A stretch of DNA of 64,000 nt from Paenibacillus beijingensis (GTDB taxonomy: Bacteria > Bacillota > Bacilli > Paenibacillales > Paenibacillaceae), in the NCBI RefSeq assembly GCF_000961095.1, contig NZ_CP011058.1:3375501-3439500 (forward strand), written 5' to 3'. The first letter of the stretch is position 1. Every line of letters begins with the position of its first letter. A program made the translations under genes and the position numbers. Below are positions 51,701 to 59,813 of the stretch, one piece after another. Under the pieces are notes generated by a model. The model was not told the DNA's origin, did no database searches, and saw only the letters and a program-made list of their open reading frames with translations.

Positions 51701-52687
51701 TTAGAACAGCAGACTGAGAAACTCTTCCATCGTAATCGGACCGAACGTATACGAAATATCGCTGCCTGCGAGTGCATCTTTAACCGCGTCCGCGTCGTAA
51801 CGGACACCGATCAGCTTCTCCGTCACTTCCGAAACTTCGCCAAGACCGAAGAAGTCGCCGTATACGACGGCTTCGGCAATTTTGCCGTCGATGACATTCA
51901 ATCTTGCGTCGAATGTTCCGGCGGAGAACCGTTTGACCTGGCGCATATTAAATGCGGGCGAACGTCCGTAATTCCAATCCCAGTTGCGGTACCGCCGCTC
52001 GGCAATTTGCAGCACGCCTTCCCAATCGGCTTCGTCAAGCTCATAGGAAGTTGCGTCCTTTCCATTATATATAGCCTCGAGCAGCTTGGCCTTAAACTGC
52101 TCGACCGTGAGCGATTCGCTCAAAAATTCGGAAATATTGGCCACGCGGCTGCGCACCGATTTCGTCGACTTCGATTTGAATTTTTCGGGATTGACATTAA
52201 GGGCGGAAGAAACGTGCTCGATGTTGGAGTTGAACAGCAGCGTGCCGTGCGTAAACATCCGGCCGCGTGTGGCGAATTGGGCATTGCCGGAAATTTTGCG
52301 CTCCCCGACCTGAATATCGTTGCGGCCCGTCAGCTCCGCCTCGACGCCAAGCGAATGGAGCGCTTTAATAACGGGCTCTGTAAATTTGCGGTAATTGCGG
52401 AATGATTGACCGTCATCTTTCGTTATAAAGCTGAAGTTCAGGTTGCCGGTGTCGTGATAGACCGCTCCGCCTCCCGAAAGACGGCGGACCACTTGAATGC
52501 CGTTTGCTTCCACATATTCGGCATTGATCTCTTCGACGGTGTTCTGGTTTTTGCCGATAATGACGGAAGGTCCGTTAATATAAAAAAGCAAATAGTCGTT
52601 GTGTTCAGGCAGCTTACGGAGAATATATTCCTCAAGCGCCAAATTAAGCGACGGATCGTGGATATTGCGGTTGTCCACAAACAGCAT
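51701..52687 (-). CDS. lplA: Lipoate-protein ligase A
   Basis: A 328-residue protein that activates free lipoate with ATP and attaches it to E2/GcvH domains. Family motifs are LEEYILRK near 20, IIGKNQNTVEEIN near 45, RRLSGGGAVYHDTGNLNFSF near 70 and the catalytic lysine region RKISGNAQ near 132. The C-terminal accessory domain (residues ~250-328) is present, as in the LplA/LplJ type. AAGGGGGA lies before the ATG. Monocistronic. Confidence 0.93.
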   Translation of the reverse strand: MLFVDNRNIHDPSLNLALEEYILRKLPEHNDYLLFYINGPSVIIGKNQNTVEEINAEYVEANGIQVVRRLSGGGAVYHDTGNLNFSFITKDDGQSFRNYRKFTEPVIKALHSLGVEAELTGRNDIQVGERKISGNAQFATRGRMFTHGTLLFNSNIEHVSSALNVNPEKFKSKSTKSVRSRVANISEFLSESLTVEQFKAKLLEAIYNGKDATSYELDEADWEGVLQIAERRYRNWDWNYGRSPAFNMRQVKRFSAGTFDARLNVIDGKIAEAVVYGDFFGLGEVSEVTEKLIGVRYDADAVKDALAGSDISYTFGPITMEEFLSLLF

Positions 52688-52769
52688 AAGTTGTTCCCCC
52701 TTAGGCTATGAATAGTTCCACTTTATTACAACCGTGGATGCGCTGCAACAAGGGTCTGTTTCATTCTCA

Positions 52770-52799
52770 TTGACAGGGGACACAAAACCGCATTAAATA
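52770..52799 (+). promoter_or_regulatory. Promoter of the Hpt-REC-GGDEF-REC gene
   Basis: A perfect -35 TTGACA, 18-bp spacer, TAAATA as -10. Confidence 0.5.
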
Positions 52800-52878
52800 A
52801 GAATTAACGGCAATTTTCGCTATGGTAGAACGACGGCGGAATCGGATGAAATCGAATGATTAAGGAAGTGAATGCTGC

Positions 52879-54606
52879 ATGTTCGTACCTCAGGAGCAGA
52901 GCAGAGTGAACAAGCAGGAGCGCAGTGAGAGGCTTCTGCGGGAAGGACGCGAACGGTTTATTCGCGAGCTGGAAGGCCAGCTGAATTTGATTGCGGCCTT
53001 AATACAGCGCCTTCGTAACGGTCACAGCGCCGATGCTTCGAAACTTTACGGTATTTTTCATACGATGAAAGGCAGTGCGCCGATATTCGGATTGAAGCGC
53101 ATCGGAACCGTTTTCGGAGAGCTGGCCGATGTTTGGGAGTGGACGCAGGAAGACAACCCGGCCTCAGATGCGGGCCGTTTAATTGAAGAATCACTGGAGC
53201 GGAGCAGTCGCTTACTCAATCAGATGCTGCTTGAATACGAAGTATCGAGCAAAGAGCTGGAGATGGAAAAGCGCGGAGGGCGCATCGGCCCCAAGCTCAC
53301 CGCCAGCGGCCGGCTGCTTGTCATCGACGATGACGATGTGCTGCGGTCTTACTTGCGGAGCCGGCTGGAATTGGACGGTTACACCGTTATGGAAGCAGCC
53401 GACGTGGAAAGCGCGAAGAAGCTGCTGAGAGAATGGAAGTTCGATCTTGTCATGCTCGACTTGATGATGTCGCCCCAGTCCGGTTATGACCTGTTCGAAT
53501 ATTTGAAGGAAGACGCAACCTTGAAATGGCTGCCGCTGATCGTCCTGTCGGGACGGGAAGATCTGCAGGATAAGGTTCAATGCTTTTACTTGGGGGCGGA
53601 CGACTATGTCACGAAGCCGTTTCAGTACGAGGAGCTGTCCGCGCGTATATACGGGCTTCTGACCCGCTCGAAGAACGTTGAAAATATGGCGTTTCGCGAT
53701 CCGCTTACCGGCGCGTACAACAGGCGCTATTTCGATCATCAGTTCAGCGCGGAAATTCAGCGGGTGGAACGCTACCCGGCCCCGCTGTCGGTCGTCTTTA
53801 TCGATATCGACCGGTTCAAGCAAATCAATGACGCTTACGGGCACGCCGTCGGCGATATGGTGCTGCAGGGGCTGGCGCATTTGCTGCAGCGCAGTGTCAG
53901 AGGATCGGATCTCGTTGCGAGGTACGGCGGCGAAGAATTTGTGCTGATGCTTCCGGCGACCGGCGGTCACGAAGCGCTGAGATTGATGGAGGATATCCGG
54001 CAGCAGGTGCATGGGGCGGTTATTGCCCGCGACGAGGAGAGTGAATACCGGATCACGTTCTCAGCCGGAATATGCGAATGGTTGCCGGGGTTGTCAAGGG
54101 AAGAATGCCTTAACCGCGCCGATAAGGCGATGTACGATGCAAAGCATCAGGGCAGAAACCGTGTTCTCTTAGCCGCAACCGGACAAGAAAGCTCCGGTTC
54201 CATTCCGGAATTACGGCGGCCGAGAGTGCTCGTCGCCGACGATGACGACATTCTCCGTTCGATTCTTGTCAGCAGCCTGGAGCCGCTTCCCATCGATCTC
54301 GTTTCGGTACACGACGGCGAAGCGGCTTATAAGGAACTGTTGGCCGGCTCGGTCGATCTATGCCTGCTGGACGCCGTTATGCCCGGCCGCAGCGGGTTTG
54401 AGCTGCTTCGGATGATCCGGGACGAGCTTCCCGGCAAAAGCATTCGTCACGTAAAGAGCATCCTGCTGACGGCCAGAAACAACACTGCGGCCGCGAAGAG
54501 GGCCGCAGCGCTTGGAGCGGATGAGTTTCTGGCCAAGCCGTTCTCGCCGGTGGAGCTGTCGTTGCTTGTGCGAAGGCTGCTCAACCTTCCTTCGGACCCA
54601 AGCTAA
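52879..54606 (+). CDS. Multidomain phosphorelay diguanylate cyclase (Hpt-REC-GGDEF-REC)
   Basis: A protein of 575 residues with four domains. An N-terminal Hpt domain has the phosphorylatable His61 in GIFHTMKGSAPIFG. Receiver 1 (~110-240) has DDDDV acids, phospho-acceptor Asp194 in VMLDLMM and the Lys of YVTKPF. The GGDEF domain (~270-430) has DPLTGAYNRRYFD, the active-site RYGGEEF near 349 and an inhibitory-site RGSD. Receiver 2 (~450-575) has ADDDD, Asp498 in LLDAVMPG and LAKPFSP. It should make c-di-GMP in response to phosphotransfer. No membrane segment and no adjacent kinase, so the phosphodonor is encoded elsewhere. AAGGAAGTG precedes the ATG. Confidence 0.9.
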   Translation: MFVPQEQSRVNKQERSERLLREGRERFIRELEGQLNLIAALIQRLRNGHSADASKLYGIFHTMKGSAPIFGLKRIGTVFGELADVWEWTQEDNPASDAGRLIEESLERSSRLLNQMLLEYEVSSKELEMEKRGGRIGPKLTASGRLLVIDDDDVLRSYLRSRLELDGYTVMEAADVESAKKLLREWKFDLVMLDLMMSPQSGYDLFEYLKEDATLKWLPLIVLSGREDLQDKVQCFYLGADDYVTKPFQYEELSARIYGLLTRSKNVENMAFRDPLTGAYNRRYFDHQFSAEIQRVERYPAPLSVVFIDIDRFKQINDAYGHAVGDMVLQGLAHLLQRSVRGSDLVARYGGEEFVLMLPATGGHEALRLMEDIRQQVHGAVIARDEESEYRITFSAGICEWLPGLSREECLNRADKAMYDAKHQGRNRVLLAATGQESSGSIPELRRPRVLVADDDDILRSILVSSLEPLPIDLVSVHDGEAAYKELLAGSVDLCLLDAVMPGRSGFELLRMIRDELPGKSIRHVKSILLTARNNTAAAKRAAALGADEFLAKPFSPVELSLLVRRLLNLPSDPS

Positions 54607-54616
54607 AGTGCGGCCG

Positions 54617-54698
54617 AGATGACGGAATTTTTCGAACCGTGCGAGCTCCCAGTGTGCAGATGGCGGAAATTCTCGCACCGCGGGAGCTCCCAGTGTGC
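54617..54698 (+). repeat. 41-bp imperfect tandem repeat
   Basis: Unit 1 (54617-54657) and unit 2 (54658-54698) both start AGAT and end GAGCTCCCAGTGTGC. Confidence 0.7.
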
Positions 54699-54824
54699 GG
54701 TGTAGCGTCGCATGGCAGTGGTGAACCGCATGCATCACAATCGAAAGAGGCCGGCCAGCCCAAAAAGGATCGAATTCATGAGGCCAGTCCTGAGGCCAGT
54801 CCTGAGACTGGCCGGCGACGATCC

Positions 54825-54895
54825 TAACGGATCTCAAAACCGTTATTTGCAACAAAAAGCCCATTTCTCGATCGTAACGGATACCAGAGCCGTTA
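54825..54895. repeat. Two palindromic repeat units with TAACGG/CCGTTA arms
   Basis: Two units 50 bp apart, each with TAACGG, nine bases, and CCGTTA preceded by GATC. They resemble short intergenic palindromic elements; a degraded third arm (GATCCGTTAC) lies near 54950. Confidence 0.55.
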
Positions 54896-55203
54896 TGGGG
54901 CGATAAATAGACGAAAGTACGGCCTTTTTCCGGGAATAGGCTCCGCTGGATCCGTTACATTTTTCATATGCTTCCTTTCTTTTAAATAGAGTCTATTAGA
55001 TCCGTAAGAAATTCAATACACGGGGTTCCCGGCGTTTGCCGGGTTCCATGGGTCAGGGGTTCCCGGCAATTTGGCGGCTGAGGGTCTAATCGGAATGGGG
55101 ATTCCGTCGCTTCCTGCTTCAAGGTTTGAGGCAAGGGAGCGTTGAGGTCAGTGGCCTCTCCCTTGGCTGCAATCGGCTGAAGACAAGCTAGACCTCAAAA
55201 GCA

Positions 55204-55253
55204 AACGAACCGGTCAAAGTTAACCCTTGACCGGTTCGTTTTGAAGGTTTTTT
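55204..55253. terminator. Bidirectional terminator
   Basis: A perfect 14-bp stem, AACGAACCGGTCAA and complement, with a nine-base loop. It lies between the cyclase and a convergent small gene. Confidence 0.8.
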
Positions 55254-55368
55254 GAAGCTGATGAGCAAGTGAAATGAGTTCCTACTATTAATAGGACAGG
55301 TAATAGAACGGCGGTCGCACTATTTGCGTATCGACTAGTGGGCCGTCGGTTCTGTTTAATCGGCGCCC

Positions 55369-55599
55369 TTAGTAGAGCGAGATCGTGAGGGTATCCTTCT
55401 CGTTAAACGTATGGAGCGTCGCCTCGCTGCCGCTAATTTCCACGCTGATCAGCGATTTAATACAGCTTTTCAAGGCGTTTTTTCCCGTAATCAGCTTGCG
55501 GTTCAACACTTCAGCCAATTTATCAAGCGCTTTTTTGTTGTTTTGTTCATTAAAGTAGACGGGGATGTTTTTATTTTGAAACAGAATCATCGTTCTCAT
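55369..55599 (-). CDS. Small hypothetical protein
   Basis: A 76-residue protein from ATG 55599 (GGAG 8 nt upstream). Sequence MRTMILFQNKNIPVYFNEQN, then a helix (KKALDKLAEVLNRKLITGK) and two strands ending in LTISLY, a compact alpha/beta pattern. The family is not recognised. AT-rich compared with its neighbours, with an AT-rich promoter region holding a TATACT box and a Fur-like sequence. Confidence 0.55.
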   Translation of the reverse strand: MRTMILFQNKNIPVYFNEQNNKKALDKLAEVLNRKLITGKNALKSCIKSLISVEISGSEATLHTFNEKDTLTISLY

Positions 55600-56081
55600 C
55601 TTAACCACTCCAATTCCATTAAAATGATTATTATTAGTATAGCCGAGAAAGATTAATAGATTCTTAAAAGTGCATTATAATTTTATGACATTGAAAGTTC
55701 AGTGCGCGCAAGCAACCGGCTTCCCTCCGTCGGTCACGAAAGACGACACTTCTGTTTTCTACGCACAACCACCATTTCCTTTGTTGAAACGTGTCTGGTC
55801 CAAAATTTTATCAATTGGAGCTCTGCAGCTAAAAAAAGCCAATATCCGCATCGCCTGCGTCATGGCCTATTATTAGGGATGCTATATGTATGTTTTAGGG
55901 ATGCCCTATAATGGAAGATATCATCGTGTTGAATAGTTTACGATAACTTAACGAATGTGATAAAATTATTAAGCTCTAAAGTAATAATTGATGATGAACG
56001 CATATATTGGTAACGAGACGGGCTGCGGGGATCACGAAGATGAGGAACTAACATTTCTGCGGGAGAGGCGGGATCGTACCT
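55600..56081. other. Intergenic region without a convincing gene
   Basis: A 68-codon frame at 55670 has no ribosome binding site. TTAGGGATGC occurs twice near 55874 and 55898. An extended -10 (TGATAAAAT, ~55958) could serve the downstream MBL gene. Confidence 0.4.
55619..55633. promoter_or_regulatory. Fur-box-like sequence
   Basis: TTAAAATGATTATTA matches the 7-1-7 Fur box TGATAATNATTATCA at 11 of 14 defined positions. It lies just upstream of the 76-residue gene. AT-rich context makes chance likely. Confidence 0.25.
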
Positions 56082-56837
56082 ATGAAAAAATTATCGGATC
56101 AAGTTACAATGCTGGAGATTGAATTGGTGGGCTCAAGCGGCCAGAAAAGCATCATTTCGCCTGTGTTGATTACAGGCGAGGACGGACCGACCCTCGTCGA
56201 TGCCGGCATGGCGGGGCAATACGGCAATTTGGCGGCCGCGCTCCGTGAAGCGGGAGTGGAACCTTCGGATATCAAACGTATTCTGATCACCCATCAAGAC
56301 ATCGACCATATGGGCGGACTGCCGGAACTGCTGCTCGAATTGCCCCCTTCCGTAGAAGTATTCGCCCACTCGGATGACCGCCCTTATATCGAAGGCGAAA
56401 TTCCGATGCTGAAGTTCAACCGCGAACGGCTCGCTCCGATGCTGCAATCCGCTCCGCCGGAAATAAAGGAGAAGCTGGAAGCGATGCTTGCGCATCCTCC
56501 GTTCGGCAAAGTAAACCGGATCGTTGTGGATGGCGAGCTGCTGCCGGTCCACGGGGGGATCCGGGTCATTCATACACCGGGACATACGCCCGGACATCTC
56601 TGCTTCTATTTGGAGCAGGATCGGATTCTGATAGCGGCCGACGAGTTGCGCGTTGTGAACGGGGAGCTGGAAGGGCCTGCGGAACAGGCGACGCCGGATA
56701 TGCCGCTTGCTATCGCGTCCCTCCACAAGCTGACCGGATTACCGGCCCAGCGCGTCGTTTGTTACCATGGCGGATTGTATGACCGTAATCCGTCCGCCCG
56801 TATTACCGAGCTTGCCGCTCAAGGTGTCGCACGCTAG
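56082..56837 (+). CDS. MBL-fold metallohydrolase
   Basis: A 251-residue metallo-beta-lactamase-fold protein. Metal-binding motif THQDIDHMGG near residue 69 (with Gln-Asp-Ile in place of the usual Ala/Asp-Leu), HTPGHTPGH near 166, AADELRV carrying the bridging Asp, and CYHGG near 227. The subgroup is unassigned; substrates in this superfamily range from thioesters to lactones and nucleic acids. GGGAGAGGCGGGA precedes the ATG. Monocistronic with a terminator. Confidence 0.87.
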   Translation: MKKLSDQVTMLEIELVGSSGQKSIISPVLITGEDGPTLVDAGMAGQYGNLAAALREAGVEPSDIKRILITHQDIDHMGGLPELLLELPPSVEVFAHSDDRPYIEGEIPMLKFNRERLAPMLQSAPPEIKEKLEAMLAHPPFGKVNRIVVDGELLPVHGGIRVIHTPGHTPGHLCFYLEQDRILIAADELRVVNGELEGPAEQATPDMPLAIASLHKLTGLPAQRVVCYHGGLYDRNPSARITELAAQGVAR

Positions 56838-56859
56838 TCGCGCGTTAATCATTAACTTC

Positions 56860-56881
56860 GAGGGCACAGCCCTCTTTTTTT
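56860..56881 (+). terminator. Terminator after the MBL gene
   Basis: GAGGGC-ACA-GCCCTC followed by seven Ts. Confidence 0.9.
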
Positions 56882-56915
56882 CTGCCCAATATCATCACTG
56901 CACGTTAGCGTCGGC

Positions 56916-57173
56916 TTAACCCGTTGAATAACCGCAGTGATCATAGTACGCTAGTATGTACGTAGACAGGCATATTCTCTTCATGCTCTCAACTTGCCCG
57001 TACATACATACGCTCCAGTCGTGCCGGGTGACCAAGTAACCGTCGCTCGTCAGCTGCAGGTCGACTTCGAACAGCCGGTGTCCAAGCTTACGTTTTGCAA
57101 AAAAACGCTTCGTACGTCGATCGGCAAGTAGGAGTATGGCTGTCATGCTAGACGTTATTTTGGCGGGCTTCAT
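56916..57173 (-). pseudogene. Possible remnant of a glycerophosphodiester phosphodiesterase gene
   Basis: An 85-codon frame includes FEVDLQLTSDGYLVTRHDWS, which strongly resembles the metal-binding strand of GDPD enzymes (the E-x-D-x-x-x-T-x-D-G and HDW pattern). The preceding catalytic HRG motif and everything after the HDW segment are absent or unrelated, and the AGGAGG upstream sits only 2 nt from the ATG. Intact GDPDs are 240 residues or more, so this appears to be a fragment. Confidence 0.45.
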
Positions 57174-57315
57174 GACCTCCTTGCATTTATTCTTAGCGCT
57201 AATAACTGATTAACCGCGGAAGAATGATCTGAAACAGCCAACCGGATTTAATTTTAAAAAAAAGTTTTGGTGACCGGCAAATGCAAACGAAAGTCAGGGA
57301 AGGAGTGCGCCAATC

Positions 57316-57726
57316 GTGGGCACATTGATTAAATTCGCCTTAACCGGCTGCTTGAATACGGTGATCGATTACGCCGTCTTTGGTCTGCTGAATGCGCTGC
57401 TCGGCGTCAACTATTTGCTCGCGCAGACGATCAGCTTCGCCTGCGGAACGATCAACAGTTATTTGGTCAACCGGAAATGGACGTTTCAGCGCAGAGGGGG
57501 AGTCAGCGCGGGAGAAGCGTTGAAATTTCTGGCGGTAAACGGCTTTACTTTCGGAATTTCGACGGCGGTTCTTGCCATTTTGCACTCCGGATTGCAGTGG
57601 AATGCCCTCGCAGCGAAAGCAATCGCTGTCGTCATCGCTACGGCGGCAGGTTATGCCGCGAACCGGTATTGGGTTTTCCGGGAGGCGGAGACGCTCGTTT
57701 CTTCCGAAACGGCGAAAGACGAATGA
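57316..57726 (+). CDS. GtrA-family membrane protein
   Basis: A 136-residue protein with four membrane helices, GTG start with AAGGAG ~10 nt upstream. Helix 1 (LIKFALTGCLNTVIDYAVFG), FACGTINSYLVNRKWTF and the final AAGYAANRYWVFR are diagnostic of GtrA. These proteins act with glycosyltransferases, probably flipping polyprenyl-phosphate-linked sugars. It lies ~600 bp upstream of the exopolysaccharide genes, separated by terminators, so it may serve the same pathway without being cotranscribed. Confidence 0.88.
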   Translation: MGTLIKFALTGCLNTVIDYAVFGLLNALLGVNYLLAQTISFACGTINSYLVNRKWTFQRRGGVSAGEALKFLAVNGFTFGISTAVLAILHSGLQWNALAAKAIAVVIATAAGYAANRYWVFREAETLVSSETAKDE

Positions 57727-57858
57727 TGTCGAATGCGGGACGGAAACAGCCTGACATTTTTCCCGGCATTATAGGACGATCCGGCTAAAGTCCCTCTCGA
57801 TAGGGTCGCGATACGCATAAAAAGTAATTTTAAAAAGGTGATCTAAATCATATCTGCC

Positions 57859-57889
57859 GCCCGGAAGTCCGCATCACGCGGGCTTTTTT
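57859..57889 (+). terminator. Terminator downstream of the GtrA gene
   Basis: GCCCG/CGGGC stem followed by six Ts. Confidence 0.65.
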
Positions 57890-57944
57890 GGGCTGTTCGC
57901 TGCGGATGGACCCTGAGTCCGAAGTCACAAAACAGACAAATTTT

Positions 57945-57958
57945 TTAAAGCGCTTGCA
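57945..57958. promoter_or_regulatory. cre (CcpA) site candidate upstream of the exopolysaccharide operon
   Basis: TTAAAGCGCTTGCA matches TGWAARCGYTWNCW at 13 of 14 positions. Confidence 0.5.
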
Positions 57959-58149
57959 TTTGTTCCCGCCGAAATGGAGCTTATCGGTTCCGTTAAAAAA
58001 TGAGAGAAGCATTAAAGATTCCTTTCCGAAAAATAGGTAATGGGCACTTGGAAACGAATTGAAAAAAATGAACTTGAATGACTAACCTAAAAGTGACTTT
58101 TTCCCCTCAAGCTGATGCGACTTTGTGTGTCATAATCGACACATAGAAT

Positions 58150-58201
58150 AAACCCGCCCAACCGATTCTTTCTGACGTTAAAGAAAAGGCAAGCGGGTTT
58201 T
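58150..58201 (+). terminator. Hairpin/attenuator in the exopolysaccharide leader
   Basis: AAACCCGC/GCGGGTTT outer stem with an inner TTCTTT/AAAGAA pairing, ending in TTTT. It is ~110 bp before the first gene and could be a transcription attenuator. Confidence 0.55.
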
Positions 58202-58312
58202 CGCTGGTAAAGTTGCCTTTTCACGGGAAATTTAGTTCTTCTGCTTGCGCAATACGCGAGTACGGCTGGTTTGACGGCAATTCTGTAAAGGATTCAAATG
58301 GAGGGATTTGAG

Positions 58313-58735
58313 ATGACAGCTAACCTTGCTTTAATCAATGATTACCGTGATTTGAGTTTACAGATGGAAGAGACGAAAGAGAGCCTGCATGCTTTAATAG
58401 CACAGGAGCAAAAAAAGATCCGGCTGAAACAGTTTTTGAAATTTCTCGCCGACGATGAAACGCTCGGTGCCGGAAGCGAGAACGCAAGCGGACAGACGCT
58501 GGCGGAACTGCTCTTTTATACGGAATACCCGCTGCGCAAAGAGTTTGTCTATGACTACAACAAGAACCGTTATGTGCCGTCAGACCAAAAGCCGAGGATC
58601 GATCTGGCCGAGCTGATGACGCTGCTGCTGCAAAAATCGGGAATGACGGCCGGATGCGAAGAGCTGATGGACTATGTGCTGCAGGGAGGATCCGTGAAAG
58701 ATTTTATGAAATCTTTCCCTTCTGATGTTTATTGA
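58313..58735 (+). CDS. Unknown 140-aa protein at the head of the exopolysaccharide locus
   Basis: The start ATG 58313 has GGAGGG 8 nt upstream. A soluble, mainly helical protein: a charged coiled-coil-like N-terminus (DLSLQMEETKESLHALIAQE), then KIRLKQFLKFLADDETLGAG, a Tyr-rich middle (FYTEYPLRKEFVYDYNKNRY) and a C-terminal helix (LMDYVLQGGSVKDFMKSFP). I do not recognise the family. It sits behind a long leader with a cre candidate and before a further 320-bp AT-rich gap, so it may be transcribed alone. Confidence 0.65.
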   Translation: MTANLALINDYRDLSLQMEETKESLHALIAQEQKKIRLKQFLKFLADDETLGAGSENASGQTLAELLFYTEYPLRKEFVYDYNKNRYVPSDQKPRIDLAELMTLLLQKSGMTAGCEELMDYVLQGGSVKDFMKSFPSDVY

Positions 58736-59057
58736 AATTGTATAGAACGAATGATTATCCTCAAATTGGAATAATTATTTTTGTCATTGTTGAATTAATC
58801 TAATCTTTAGGAAGTATAAAAAGCAATCAATGGAAAATTAGTAGTTTACAAAGTTATTCATATTGAATATAATCATCTCAAAAAAGTTCGCACAATTTTC
58901 GTTGCCGCTGCAAAAGTCATTTGTTATGCCTTTTAGTTCTCGAATTGAATAACTTTAATCAAATTAGTTATTCAATTAGAAAAAATGGAGGAGTGCCTTA
59001 GAACTGGACCGCATTTCAAAATGAATGGGTAAAAATAGCGACATTGGAGGATCTGGG
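58736..59057. other. AT-rich control region before the Wzz-like gene
   Basis: No gene. Contains a perfect 12-bp inverted repeat at 58943-58977 and many A/T tracts. Confidence 0.5.
58943..58977. repeat. Perfect 12-bp inverted repeat
   Basis: Arms AATTGAATAACT and AGTTATTCAATT separated by 11 bp. No T-run follows, so it could be an operator or an RNA hairpin ~80 bp before the Wzz-like start. Confidence 0.65.
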
Positions 59058-59813
59058 ATGGAACTTAAAGAGTATGGCCGCATCATAACGAAGCGTATAT
59101 GGATGATTATTGCAATTGTTGCAGTCGTTTGTTCGTTAACCGCTGTGAAAAGCTATTATTTTACAACCCCGGTATATAAGGCGGATACGAAGCTTGTCGT
59201 GAATCAGCAGACGATGATCGGCAACGGAATGCAAACGCTCAATTACAGCGATGTTCAGACGAATATTAAACTGATTAATTCTTACAAGGAAATTATTAAA
59301 TCGGCGGCCATTATGGATAAGGTGGCTCAGATCTATCCGGATTTAAAAATGTCTTCCGATGTGCTGGCAAGCAGGGTTTCGGTCAGCTCGGCCAGCGATT
59401 CGCAAGTCATGAACCTTTCGTTCACAAGCACTTCCTATACGCAAGCGGCCAAAGCGGTCAATGCGATTGCCAAGGTGTTCAAGGATCAAATCCCTTCGAT
59501 CATGAAGGTCGATAACGTTGCGATTTTAAGTACCGCAAAGGTTGATGATGCAACGGCCCCCATTAATACAAAGCCGACGCTAAATATTTTGGTCGCTTTC
59601 ATCGTGTCGCTTATGCTGGCGGTCGGCCTTGCTTTTCTGCTCGATTATTTGGACGACACCATCAAGTCGGAGCAGGATATTGCAAGCGTGCTGGAGCTGC
59701 CGATGCTGGCGATGATTACGAAGTTTGAAGCCAGTGGAAGCCAGTCACGAAAGCCTTCGGCTTCACAAAAGCAACCGGTAGGGGAGGGTAAATATGCCGC
59801 GGCTAATCAGTAA
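59058..59813 (+). CDS. Polysaccharide chain-length/kinase-activator protein (Wzz/CapA-like)
   Basis: A 251-residue protein starting at ATG 59058 (GGAGG 9 nt upstream). An N-terminal Wzz domain with TM1 (IWMIIAIVAVVCSLTAVKSYY), an extracellular helical region and TM2 (LNILVAFIVSLMLAVGLAFLL) followed by LDYLDDTIKSEQDI, the cytoplasmic end that activates the partner kinase in Gram-positive CapA/YwqC-type proteins. It overlaps the next gene by 20 bp. It is expected to set polymer length and export together with the CapB-like kinase. Confidence 0.9.
   Translation: MELKEYGRIITKRIWMIIAIVAVVCSLTAVKSYYFTTPVYKADTKLVVNQQTMIGNGMQTLNYSDVQTNIKLINSYKEIIKSAAIMDKVAQIYPDLKMSSDVLASRVSVSSASDSQVMNLSFTSTSYTQAAKAVNAIAKVFKDQIPSIMKVDNVAILSTAKVDDATAPINTKPTLNILVAFIVSLMLAVGLAFLLDYLDDTIKSEQDIASVLELPMLAMITKFEASGSQSRKPSASQKQPVGEGKYAAANQ

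Larger units (their letters stand above)
54607..55368. other. Repeat-rich intergenic region
   Basis: No gene seen. It contains a 41-bp tandem repeat, a 12-bp tandem repeat (AGGCCAGTCCTG twice at 54781-54804), two palindromic TAACGG...CCGTTA units, two GGGGTTCCCGGC copies (55021 and 55057 areas) and a strong terminator at 55204. Confidence 0.6.
57727..58312. other. Long leader/control region upstream of the exopolysaccharide genes
   Basis: It contains two terminator-type hairpins, a cre candidate and a TGTGTC-N6-GACACA inverted repeat (58126-58143). No coding sequence is seen. Confidence 0.55.

Noticed and set aside
55670..55911. Two overlapping frames of 68-69 codons
   Set aside because: No ribosome binding site or recognisable domain; not supported as genes.
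57727..58000. A c-di-GMP or other known riboswitch in the exopolysaccharide leader
   Set aside because: I looked for GEMM-, ydaO- and preQ1-type core motifs by eye and found none; a covariance-model search would be needed to decide.
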